Below, piece by piece: positions 37,001-47,745 of a stretch of 64,000 bases of DNA (its first letter is position 1; each line of letters starts with the position of its first letter). A program made the translations under genes and the position numbers. The notes beneath the pieces are model-generated. The model had not been told where the DNA came from, did no database searches, and saw only the letters and a program-made list of their open reading frames with translations. Origin of the DNA: Thelonectria olida (lineage: Eukaryota > Ascomycota > Sordariomycetes > Hypocreales > Nectriaceae); NCBI GenBank assembly GCA_020736575.1, contig JAGPYM010000008.1:124001-188000 (forward strand). Reading direction: 5' to 3'.

Positions 37001-38985
37001 TCGCTGCGCCTGGCTCAACCAAGTGCCGTAGATTCTTGGGCTGGCACGTATTAATAGCACAACGTTGTTGATCACCAACTTGGAGTGACGTTTCCGTGGA
37101 TCTGTCTCCTTTCCGCGATAACACTCTCGAATTACAGTAAAACCGGGAAACAACGCAGACAATAGTTCTGAAACGACAGACGGACGATCCTCAACCACTG
37201 CCTCTGCTGTGCGCTGTGCTACCCACAAATAAATGTCCAGCAGGATCCGATCCCCTATGCCTTACATGGATGGTTTTGTTTCTCCCAGACAGCGAGGAAG
37301 AATTGAAGAAAATCAAGAGGCGACGGCGGCGGTAAAGGAAACCTGGTCAGAAGGTAATCTCGCTGGAGGAGGCCCAGAGGCCCGCTGGGAGACGAGGGCA
37401 ACGTCATCACCTTTGAATTGAAGGGGGGTTGGCCGTAAATTGACCGGCTTTGCTGGCCTCTAGCACAGGATTATCACTGTTCTCTATCAATGGGAGAGCA
37501 AGACGCAATATCCTCCAAGCGGCGGCGGCGGTGGATTCCGAGGTTTTATTTTAAGGAGGTATTGCTCCATTACCGCTGGTAGCGAGCGAGCAGAGAGCTA
37601 TGTTGCGTTGATAGCTGTGCGCCGTCTCTCCACTGTAGCCCACATAATTATATCGTGGTTGTCCGACCACCGTGGTGCACAGCATGGAGTAGTATACGAA
37701 GTAATTGGGAGGTCGAGGGGGATAACTTTAGTGCGTGTCACGGCCCCGAAGCTGCGGTGCGGACGGGGAGTTGGTTGAACGATGATTGATGCGATTACTC
37801 CCCCTCCATCTGAGTTGGTAGGGTCAGTCAGCCAGGTAGTGTGTACATTCCTCGCAGATCCATACAGGCGCTCGATACGTCTGAAGAAAGGGCCCATTGG
37901 CCACGGTGTTTCGCATTGAAGACAAGCACAGCTCCCGTTACCATAGATAGGCAATGGCAAGTTGAGCATTTGCTTCACAAGGGTTTCGTTTTCGTCCTGC
38001 TAGCCTATCTTTCCAAACGCCGTACATAGATGGATCGGCGGCCACCATTGTTAGTCCCACGTCTGGATCGGTCAAAAACAGGTAATGACGCAGTACCAGA
38101 CCGCGATCCACCTCTTCGATACTCGTCCGCTTCCATAGCTTGCTATAGCGTCCCCGTAGCTTGTGATTGTGCCCGTTTTTGGCTCCTCTTCCATCGCGGC
38201 CAGTCTTGAGCAGATGTAACTCTACTTTGTACAGCAAGAGGACCTTGGAACATCCCAGCAAAGGAGCCAGCATCTCGAGGACCCAGTGTCGGTGCAGGAC
38301 GGAGTATCTACTAAGAACAGCAGCCCATCGTCCACCCATTCATCCCGTCACCCGTCCTCCACTTCATCCATCCTGGGATCCAGGGGAGAAACAAGCTGCT
38401 CCCACTCCAATCTTCCCAACTTATCGTCGCCAGGCGGGGTGTGTGTAGGTGTAGGTGTGTACGAGGTGTGATTTGGTTTTTTTCTTCCTTCCCTTTTCAA
38501 TCTCTGTCTCCTCCTTCTCGCTTTCCTCTTTCTCTCTCTTCTCTCCTCCTCCTTCCCGTTTTTTTCTCATGTCGATTTCGTGAATCGTCCCGGGAAGCTG
38601 CCACAGAAGCATCTCGTCGCTCGCTTTGCTCCTTCCCCCCCGCCACACCCCCCAAAAAAGCTACACCACACCCCCTGTTCGCAGGACGGCCAAGACGGAA
38701 GTTACGAAGCGCTCCTAACTGAGCAACGGGCATATCACGACTCAAGACGAGGTTGAGAATCGACAACACACAGACAAACAAAACTTGGTCGTTTTGTGTC
38801 GATTTCCACTCGTTTTCTTCCTTTCCCCCCCTTTCTTTTCGCGCCACATCCAAGTACCTCGCCTTGGACGACGACAAGATCCGTTGCGCTTCCCTCAAAC
38901 GGCCTACCACGAGCCTGGTCGCATAGCTCGCAGCAACTCACCCCATTCTTCTCCGACGAAGGCAACTTTATGGTCGCGGGCGGTC
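34061..38985. other. Long divergent spacer (4.9 kb) between the Whi5/Nrm1 gene and the metallopeptidase gene
   Basis: No supported gene. It contains an 18-base T-run at 34578-34595, a (CG)7 tract at 34871-34885 and scattered low-complexity pyrimidine tracts. These become dense at 38460-38560 and mark the leader of the downstream gene. Open frames near 37600-38340 have no domain or splice continuity. Confidence 0.45.
34871..34885. repeat. Alternating CG tract
   Basis: Fifteen bases of alternating C and G, a sequence type able to adopt Z-DNA. It lies 0.8 kb upstream of the Whi5/Nrm1 start. Confidence 0.8.
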
Positions 38986-41642
38986 ATGGCTCCCTCTTTT
39001 TTCAAGGACCTCCGTCGACGGTCAAAAGCTAGCTTCCGTACCGAACGCACGAATACCGACCGCACCGATCGTTCCAACGATACCTCGAGCGATGGCGCTG
39101 GGAGCCCAGGAACGACGCCCTCGACCGGCTCTGTTACGCCCCCCTCAATCCATCAACACTCCGATCCGGCCCTCAACCTCCAGGTAGATGATGCGCGGCA
39201 GCTTAAGCAGCAACTTCGACAGACATCGCCCAACCGTCACAGCACCCAGAACCTTGTACCCCAGCCGCCTCTGTCCTCAAGCTCTTCCCGACTTAGTGTC
39301 TCGGGCATGTCAGGATTGGGAGCTCCGTCGACGAGCGGAAAGCAGAACTTGCCAATATCGCCCTATTCACCCAAGATATCCAATCTGTCGGAGAATGCCT
39401 GGGTATGTCATTGACTTTATTTTCCCGGTTGTGCTGTCTTCAATTGGTTCGGAAACACCCTAACGCGGCGCCTCACACCCGTTTAATAAAGCGTCCTGAT
39501 TACACAAGACGCTGCATGCAACTTACTTGGCGCCAATAGCCTGATCGCTTTGACCAAAATCCCCCACGCTAATCACCCGTTGTAGGTCTATCAGAAGGTT
39601 CTCATCGTCTATGGAACGATTGCCGATCCGGCGCAGCAAGCACTCGATGGAAACGTCACCGTTTCTAGACTCGACGACAGCTTCCCGCCAATCAGCTGGC
39701 CAGTCTGCAGCTCCCACTTCAAGTCTCTCGTCTATCTCCAGCCCGGTCCGAACAAGCTTCGCTTCGAGTTTTCTAGTCCCAAACTTCCCAATAGCGGAAG
39801 CTCCAACCCATTCCATGTCACATACATGACCGTTCACATGCTCCCTACCAACAATGCCCCGCCGCTACAGCTCGCTATTGTCTTGGCCAAGGACTCTCCC
39901 GGAACATTCGATGCCACTCCTGCCCGTGCGGAACGAGAAGGCAATGGACTCGAGACGGCTATGAGAAAGTTCCGAATGGCTGCATATCTGTGGCAAGCCT
40001 TCACTTCTGAACAAATGTGGCGGAATAAGCTTGGTCGAAGGACTTTTCGGTTCGAGGAAGAGTGGATGACGGGTTCTGCCAACTATCGCGACCTCGAAAA
40101 CGGCACCATGCGCTCTGAAGCTAGAGTTCATGTTATTCGGTGCGACAAGACTGTTGCCGAGCTCCGAGATCTCAACAAAGCCCAGCAGAACCAAAAGGCA
40201 ACGGAAAAGGATGCGCTGTTTGGGATTGCTTCCAAAGCAATCAGGGACTACTTCAATCCTCTGGCTGGCCAGAAACTCTACGTCTCGGCACTTCTCCTAG
40301 ATGCTCACTGGGACCAGAACGCCAAGACTGTCACTGGCCATGCAGCCCTAGGTGGTGACGCTGACAACCTACATCTTGCCATCTTTGGCTCTCACTGTTT
40401 ACAGAGTTACCCGGCCAGCTTCGAGGAGGTGGTCCCTGCCTTTACAGACTGCACCCCGACAGATACCAAGCATGTAGCGAACGATTGCAACGAAGCGGGG
40501 AGTTCCTGGGAAGCCGCCAATATTGGAATCGGTGCGCATCTCCACGAGACGGGTCACTTGTTTGGCTGCCCTCACCAGGAGAGCGGTGTCATGTTGCGAG
40601 ACTATGTGGCTCTCAACCGGTCCTTTGTCTCACGCGAAGCATACTGCACGAGAACCAAGTCGAAGGGCGGACTTGCTCTGCAGGCAGACGAGTGTGCTTG
40701 GCATCGATTGGACTGCCTGCGTTTCCGAGCCCACCCGGCCTTCCGAATCCCCAACGATCCCCCGGTCGCCCCTGACGCCAGCGTTCAGGGATTTCCCGTT
40801 GAAGCTGGTAGCGTGTTGGTCATGGCAGCTACAGGTATCTCGTTTGTAGAGATCTACGCGGAAGGGGATGATGTTTGCCGCTCGTGGATAGAATACCAGA
40901 CAGAGCAGGGGCCTCCACCACGACAGATCACACTCAATGAGCAGGATTTGCGAGCTAGAGTGGCTGAGAACAAGAGGAAAGGTCGTTTGAGGATCTCCGT
41001 CAAGTCGCACGGTGGCGGATCGATGGACATTGACGACTTCAAGGCTTTTGCATCCAAGCAATCATCGGTCAAGCTATCGAATGGGAAAACGGCATTCCGA
41101 AGCAAGATGCTGGGCCATTCCAAGATGGACGGCAGCGAGCCAATCGAGACAGTGTTTACCAGTGCTGTGAAACAGGGTCGAATTCTGTCCAAGGTGCATG
41201 TGTACCATGGGGCCGCCCTAGATGGCCTTGAGTTTGTCTATGATAACGACTCAACACAACTGTTTGGGAAGCGTGGTGGCAGCAGTGACGTTTTTGAATT
41301 CGGTAAGTCCACGCTGAAGTCCCGCAACCATGGTACCTTGCTTGCTCTAACGCATGCTTCTAGATGTCCGTCGTGGCGAGTACATTAGTGGTTTCCTTGT
41401 GCGGGCTGGTTTCTGGATTGATGGCGTACAAATCTTGACTACTTTGGGTCGCAAGTCGCCCGTGTTTGGTAATGCACATAGTGGAGAAGCGTACGTTCCG
41501 TTAACGTTGCATTTGGATGTTTGAACTCGGCTGACAGCAATGCAGACATACTTTGATACCCCCTCGAGGATACTCCATTTGCGGTGTATCTGGCTCTTGT
41601 GGCCCTTGGCTCGATGGCTTTTCGATTCTCGTTTCCCGATAG
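38986..41642 (+). CDS. Putative zinc metallopeptidase with HEXXH motif (yeast YIL108W family)
   Basis: Exons are 38986-39402, 39586-41302, 41364-41490 and 41546-41642, giving 785 aa. The N-terminal 140 residues are Ser/Thr/Pro-rich and disordered. The middle resembles the fungal YIL108W-type metalloendopeptidases: PFHVTYMTVHMLP, FRFEEEWMTG and a catalytic H459-E-T-G-H463 followed by L-F-G-C-P-H469, a metzincin-like HEXXHXXGXXH pattern. The C-terminal region (SSVKLSNGKTAFRSK, then KVHVYHGAALDGLEFVYDN, then RRGEYISGFLVRAG) has the layout of a jacalin-like beta-prism lectin domain. No signal peptide or membrane segment is visible, so it is probably intracellular. The substrate is unknown. Three junctions and the stop agree in frame. 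Confidence 0.82.
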
Positions 41643-43080
41643 ACGCGACAGGACATTAATACGTTGTCAGAACACACTACTTCACCAGAACATAGACGTC
41701 CATGGTGGAAAAGGCGCAGTTGGCAATATTGGAGCGTCAAGCACGCACGTGGGCGACACACGCAGTGGGGCTGTCACTTTGTTCATACCCGCCCAGTGCT
41801 GGACGGCATAGTATCTTGTTTTGTTTCTTTTCTTCCTCACAGCATGAATGGGCGGTCATCATGTCATATGCGCCATTGCAGGCCTTCATTTTCATGAAAC
41901 TACTTGGAGGCTGACCTGTTTTTTTATCCCTGGCACTGTTTTGGGGCTTTCCTTCCCCTGGATGCCCTGATGATAATATGTTTATTTACCAGGGGCCTCT
42001 CTGGACAGTGGTCCAGAGGTGGAGTTTGGGATATCAATTTTGTTTTTGTTTCGGTTGTCGATAATCACGATACATAGGCAACATGGGCTAAGGATAGGTG
42101 GATACACAGACATGGCATGACGGACCTGGGCAAACACACACCTGATTAGCCCAGCGGGTATTCGTACGAAGTACATAGTTCTCAAACTATTCAGCGTTTA
42201 CACATGGAGAAGCGAGCTATCAAGCAATGGAAAAGTGGCAGTTGTCAATCATGTCTCACGTCACATGGATGAAGAGTGGTCAGTCGAAGTTCTTACAAAG
42301 CGAATGAAGGCGGCATGGGTTCATCAAGCAAGTCATGCCTGGAGTTTGCAAAAGGCAAGAGGGCCAATTATTAGCATCGTATTCGGATCGCATTCTGAAG
42401 GTGCAGCCAATCCCGTGACAGAGGTCGTAACCACGCGGACGATGCAGTCGGCTGAGAGTTCATGGGCCACAGCGTCACGTGCAAGAATAAGAGAGAAGGC
42501 CCGGCGCTAAGCAAGTCCCGGTGGTAGCGCGGCACAACACGATGACGGAGCTGGCAGTTGCAACGACGCATGAAAGCTGGCGTCCCTTCCAATTCCGAAA
42601 CCGCTTTCCCGCACACCCCCCCTCCAGGGAAAAAAAAAAGCCAAGTCCATCCTTGGTTTCTTGCCCACAGATCCCCGATCAAACCGTTTTGGCTACATCA
42701 TCACTTCATCCACCACGGCCAAGCACCAACACCAATAACTACAGCAACATCAACATCATCATTGATTGATTCAGCTCCCGCCTTGTTTTCTCCGCATTTC
42801 TTTTCACTTTCTCTCTCTCTTCACTGCTGTTATTCGTCAGCTCTCCTAACCATCAGAACAAAGCTCGCTTTCTTGGCACAGGCCACCACCGACCCGCCGC
42901 CCACCGACTCTGCGAAAAGACGTCAAACTCCCCGCTACCCCGAAAGTGTTGAGCTCCTCGTCGATCCATCCAGCCCACTCACTCAGCCTTCCTCTCCCTC
43001 TTCCACCTCTCTGCCAACTTCTACCTCCTCCCACCCTCCCTCAGTCCTTTATATCTCCCCCCTCGCGCACACACACACTT

Positions 43081-43116
<36 letters not shown>

Positions 43117-43124
43117 CCTAAAGT
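41643..43124. other. Spacer between the metallopeptidase gene and CHO1, with a long CHO1 leader
   Basis: 1.5 kb with no supported gene. From about 42700 the plus strand is CT-rich and ends in a (TC)15 microsatellite ten bases before the CHO1 start. Confidence 0.5.
43085..43114 (+). repeat. (TC)15 microsatellite in the CHO1 leader
   Basis: Thirty bases of pure TC repeat end 10 bp upstream of the CHO1 start codon. Pyrimidine tracts at this place are common in fungal 5' UTRs, but a perfect repeat this close to the start is notable. Confidence 0.95.
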
Positions 43125-44127
43125 ATGTCGAGACGAAGCAGCACCATGGCGTCCAACAACTCCAACGGAAATCCTAAGGACTTCTCGTCCTCCAACCAGC
43201 CTGGTGAGTCCCCTCCCCCGGCTTAGGCTTGTGGGTCTGTCGACTTGACCTTGCATGTGAAAGTGATGCTCAAGATAGCTGACACGACGAGTTTTTCAGC
43301 CATTGACAAGCAGAAGATGTTGCTGTCGGCCGATGTTGGTCACTTTTCCCTCATTCGCGCCCTGCATCTTGCTGATACCATCACCCTCATGAATGGTGCG
43401 TTGCCTTCTCTTCCTGGATCCAAATTGACCTGAGTTCAGAGAGCTAACTGAATTTTCCCCGGCGACAGGTTTCTGCGGTGTCATGTCCATCTTTACCTCA
43501 CTACGATACTGTCTCGGTAGCCCCGACGCTTACGACAAGCTCTACCTCGCGCTGGCCTTCCTCCCCTTCGGATTGTTTTTCGACTTCCTCGACGGCAAGG
43601 TAGCGCGATGGAGGAAGAAGAGCAGTCTCATGGGCCAGGAGTTGGACTCTCTCGCCGACTTGGTACGTCCGTTCCATTGGGCTTTGGTTTCTTTTGTTGA
43701 AGCCTTGGTGGTCGAATTTTTAGCCGCAGCCAATAGCTAACCTAACGCGATGACGTAGATCTCTTTTGGTGTCGCCCCCGCTATGGTTGCATTCACCCTT
43801 GGTTTCCGCTCCGTCGTCGATACTGTTGCGCTCGCCTTCTTCGTCCTCTGCGGCCTTACGCGTCTCGCTCGCTTCAACGTCACCGTCGCCGCTCTACCCA
43901 AGGATGCCTCGGGAAAGAGCCAATACTTTGAGGGCACTCCCATTCCCACGTCGCTGGGCATGGACGCAATTATGGCCTACTGGGTCTCTCAACGCTGGAT
44001 TCTCGAGGATTTGCCTCTGGGCACATGGCTCCAGGGCACCGAGCTCGAGTTCCACCCCATCGTCGTTCTCTTCATTATCCATGGCTGCCTGATGACCAGC
44101 AAGACGATTCACATTCCCAAGCCTTAA
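43125..44127 (+). CDS. CHO1: CDP-diacylglycerol-serine O-phosphatidyltransferase (phosphatidylserine synthase)
   Basis: Exons are 43125-43203, 43300-43395, 43469-43662 and 43759-44127, giving 245 aa. It makes phosphatidylserine from CDP-diacylglycerol and serine in the ER. The CDP-alcohol phosphotransferase signature is complete: D100-G101, A104-R105, G114, D118 and D122, with the three aspartates expected to bind metal ions. About six hydrophobic segments flank it, including [15 protein letters not shown] and AMVAFTLGF. The yeast enzyme has 276 aa, so this copy has a slightly shorter N-terminus. Two early methionines (residues 1 and 8) are possible starts. Confidence 0.95.
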
Positions 44128-45480
44128 GCACCATCAAGTCCAAGGACACCATTCAACCTGGGAAAGGGACGAAACACAGGCTATCTAAGAACTCGAAAAT
44201 GAATATGTTGATGCAATGAAAGAGCACATGAGAAGTGACGTGCTCGCGGTGGGATTAGGATCGAAAGTGGCTGGGGATAAACGGGATGGAATGGAAAGCA
44301 TACGGCCAAAACAGCATAGGAAGGGGAGCGGCAGCATACGGGATGGAAGCTCGATTCATGGCTCGGCTCGGACATACTTGGACAGGTAACAATTCACGCA
44401 GCTCATCGTAAGGTAGTTATGATACCCAATTCATTCACCAACTCCTCTGGACTATTGTGCGAATGATGAAACAAAGACACATTAGCGACTCGTACTGTTT
44501 TGGGTATACTCTTAAGGGATTCTGGGAAGTGCTAGAGATGGGCCGGATAGAATTGCTCTCATCTTTCGGAGCATGCTGACTTCATTCAAGCTATATCGTC
44601 TCAGATCAAACGCAACCAACATGTTGAGCAAAACAGCAAGCCTAGCCACCGGACACGAGCAAACAGATGGCCGGCCCCCGCCAACCACCACCGCAACGCC
44701 CTGGATACGACGGTGGCGGTGCAGTCTACCCCTTTATTGTAGCTTCTCCGCAATGATCCTTGCCAACCTAAATGCATACGAACAAGGTAGGTATTTTAGG
44801 TGAGGCTGCAAGATAGAGAGGTGGTCTTAGCCAGACCCAAAATGAGCTTGTCGAGAGTTGCTGGTAATACGAGGGAGCGAGGGGATTGTCATTGAAGGGA
44901 GGACATGTTTTCGGATTTGGGAAACTTAATTATAACTTGAGGCTAGCTGTAGTTGAGTTGTCTCGTTCTCTACCGGTTGACCTAACAGGGCTCAATTTTA
45001 TTTTATTGCGTGACATGTGCTGGTCTTGGGCTTCGGAGTCGCGAAGTTGGCCTTAGAAGCAGATGCAAAGGATGAAAACCCATCCTAACAAAACACAACA
45101 CAGCTCTTGACAAGTACCTATATAGACAAACGACAAATGGGAGAAAGGAAAGTGGTATATATAAAGAAAGTAAAGTCAGCTGTCTAGATATGTCGAAACG
45201 AATGCCAATGTCTAGGGTTCCAAAATGCCAAGTCTTCGTAAAGAAGACTTCATTGTGTCCTTTTTTATGCAACCTCGTATGCATGTCCACGCCGTCTCTC
45301 CTTTTGGTCTCTCAACTCCGCCACCGCCATCTCTCGGGATATCTTTCTAAAGATCACACTGTGCCAGTTAACGCCATGTGTCGTCCCTCGTGGGTATTCG
45401 CGCTCATCCGTGTCGATTCTTCCTCATTATGTACACTCTCCTTCCGCCTAAAATCATACAACTCCCCTGTGTCAAGCACG
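44128..45480. other. Convergent spacer between CHO1 and the Ser/Thr-rich membrane protein gene
   Basis: 1.35 kb of 3' flanks. No supported gene or structural RNA. Confidence 0.5.
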
Positions 45481-47745
45481 CTACATCGCTTGGCCGACTC
45501 CAGAAGAGCGCAGCACCCTACCATCGCTCTCGCTCCTAACGTGACCAATCGGCACATAACCGACTGTGCTGTCCCATCTGGAGGAATGTGGGTTCATGGT
45601 GCCCCATTCTGCTTGGTAACCACCAGCTCCGCTGGTGTATCGTGATGTAAAGCTATCGCCCCGAGTGCGTGCGCTGCCTGGCCTCGGTGCATCGTAGATG
45701 GAGCTGGCCACAGGACGGCGTGGAGGACGCATGTCGGCCCCCGTTGGAGGTAGTGGGCCGTCCATTTCGAGGTCGAATGGGTTTGAATGGGTTTTGTTTC
45801 GTCGCGCGTGGAATGAACTGTTGGTAGCAGTTGAGTCGCGATAGAAGGATACCACATCAAAACTTTCAGGTCTAGCCCTTCGAGGGTTCGCACCGTAGCT
45901 CATAGACTGGCCCCTTGATCTCTGGACCTCTCGAGCGTAGCCGCCTGGCGCCGGAGCCACCTTAGCTGTTGCGGGAGGCGTGAGGGAGTTGGAATCGGCA
46001 AATGGGTTACGCAATTCTTGCCTTGCCGAGCCTTCACCGATCGTATTCAGGTCGGAAAATGGATTCGGGCTGGCTGCCCGATCAGTCCAGCTGTCAACGC
46101 TGCGCGCGCGGCTCATTCGACGCAGCTGGCTTTCGCGATCGAGTCGACTCGCGTCCATGCTGGGGAAATATGCAGGCCCAGGATAGTTTGCCTTTTCTGC
46201 CATGTCTTGGGCCAAAAGAACATCAGAACTAGTATCTTGGATAATCCTTGACCACCAGCCCTGCAGGCGGTTGCCATCCGTGCTATTCACCGAGCTGTGA
46301 CGGCTGTGAGTACTAGCAGGATCCAGGAATTGAGAGTTTCCTCTGTTCATGTTAACATTGTGATTCTGGTTGTTTGCTGGCATTTGGCTCAGCCTGAGCT
46401 TCTTGCCAACCCTTTTCGGGTAAAAAGCCAGGGCAGCAGCCAGTTTTGTCGAGCGAGGAGTAGGCCCCAAGGATGCCGTATCTATCTCATAGTGCTTTTG
46501 TTTTGCGCTGCTAGCGCCACTGCTGGGGGCGCCAGGAGCCAGTGATAGGGGTGTGAGGAGCGTGCTACGGCGCTTCTTCGCCATCCGTCTTCGCAGAAGG
46601 AAAATCAAGATGAAGATGAATGATAACGCTGCCAGACTTCCAACAATACCTCCTACAACCACTGGTGTCGACGGCGTGTTCACAGCTCCTGATCCGACAA
46701 CGCCCACCGCAGTGTCGGAGGGGCTTGAGGTGTCACTTGCAGCAGTAGGATCGATAGCGATTGTCGTTAGGCGGCCTCCGGGCAAAGTCGCGGTGGTGAA
46801 AGTGGCCTGGGGGTTTGTGATTCCTGAATCAGCCTGGCGCGTCGTTGAGTCGTCGGAGGACTCTGTGGATTCGGGCACAGAAGCAGCCGTCGAGGTTGCA
46901 CCGGTCTGTGGTGTCGTCGAGGGGACGGACGAAGTTGAGGAAGAACTGAAACTTGCTGAGTTGCTACTAGAAGTGGCTTGAGCAGTGCTAGTAGTAGTAG
47001 GTGCAGGCTGGAGAATAGCCTTTTCTATCGAGTGGGAGGTGCTTCTTTCAGTAGTCTCTGGGGAGCTATCCTGAGTTGTCTTGATTGACTCAGAAGTCGC
47101 CTGCTGGGAAGTCTCTTGGGACGAAATGCTTTGAACGGCAGTGGTAGATTGCAAACTGTCACTCTCGAGCTGAGTTTCGGTTGGCTTCTTGATAAATTCT
47201 GGTGTGTTCAGCACTGCTGAAGAAGTAGAAGAGACGAGACTCTTGTCAAACACCGAAGTAGTTGGCCCCGTTGTAGAGAAAGTAGAGGTAGGCTCTACAT
47301 CGAATACTGGGGAATCTTGTGCTGGGATTGGAGTGGGAACAGGTTGCTTGTCAAATACTGGGGTGTTGAGAGCCGGGTCTGAAGTAACAGAGGAAATCGA
47401 AGAGCTAGGCGTAGAAGTAGAAGTGGACGTTGATGTTGAAGGCGTCTCTACCGGGGTTGAAGCAGAGGATGGATTGGAAACTGACACCTCCAGGGGAGGA
47501 AATGATGGCACAGCTGAGGAAGGCTGGAACGCGAGAGACGAGGTCGAGTTGATGGCCGTGATCGAAGAAGGTGTTGCGTTGTCCTGAGACGGGTTGGCGA
47601 CGGGTTCTTCGCCCACAGAGTTGGTCACGGTAACCGGGGTCGAGTCAATGGTGGACGTATTGACATTGTGTGGCGCAGTAACAGTTGTCGCGATGACGGT
47701 GACTGAGGTTATAGTCCTCATGACAGTAGTTGTCGCGACGGCCAT
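45481..47745 (-). CDS. Ser/Thr-rich single-pass membrane protein, possible cell-wall sensor-like
   Basis: An uninterrupted frame of 754 aa from the ATG at 47745. Residues 1 to about 355 are very rich in Ser, Thr, Pro and Val and likely heavily O-glycosylated if outside the cell. They include four degenerate repeats around a (N/D)-(T/S)-P-V-F-D-K core. One hydrophobic segment (VVVGGIVGSLAALSFIFILIFLL, about 360-382) is followed by RRRMAKKRR, so the C-terminal 370 residues should be cytosolic. This tail is Ser/Arg/Asn-rich with many possible phosphosites. The layout resembles fungal Mid2/Wsc-type sensors, but no WSC domain or clear signal peptide is seen. The start may be incomplete if a signal-peptide exon lies upstream. 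Confidence 0.68.
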   Translation of the reverse strand: MAVATTTVMRTITSVTVIATTVTAPHNVNTSTIDSTPVTVTNSVGEEPVANPSQDNATPSSITAINSTSSLAFQPSSAVPSFPPLEVSVSNPSSASTPVETPSTSTSTSTSTPSSSISSVTSDPALNTPVFDKQPVPTPIPAQDSPVFDVEPTSTFSTTGPTTSVFDKSLVSSTSSAVLNTPEFIKKPTETQLESDSLQSTTAVQSISSQETSQQATSESIKTTQDSSPETTERSTSHSIEKAILQPAPTTTSTAQATSSSNSASFSSSSTSSVPSTTPQTGATSTAASVPESTESSDDSTTRQADSGITNPQATFTTATLPGGRLTTIAIDPTAASDTSSPSDTAVGVVGSGAVNTPSTPVVVGGIVGSLAALSFIFILIFLLRRRMAKKRRSTLLTPLSLAPGAPSSGASSAKQKHYEIDTASLGPTPRSTKLAAALAFYPKRVGKKLRLSQMPANNQNHNVNMNRGNSQFLDPASTHSRHSSVNSTDGNRLQGWWSRIIQDTSSDVLLAQDMAEKANYPGPAYFPSMDASRLDRESQLRRMSRARSVDSWTDRAASPNPFSDLNTIGEGSARQELRNPFADSNSLTPPATAKVAPAPGGYAREVQRSRGQSMSYGANPRRARPESFDVVSFYRDSTATNSSFHARRNKTHSNPFDLEMDGPLPPTGADMRPPRRPVASSIYDAPRPGSARTRGDSFTSRYTSGAGGYQAEWGTMNPHSSRWDSTVGYVPIGHVRSESDGRVLRSSGVGQAM

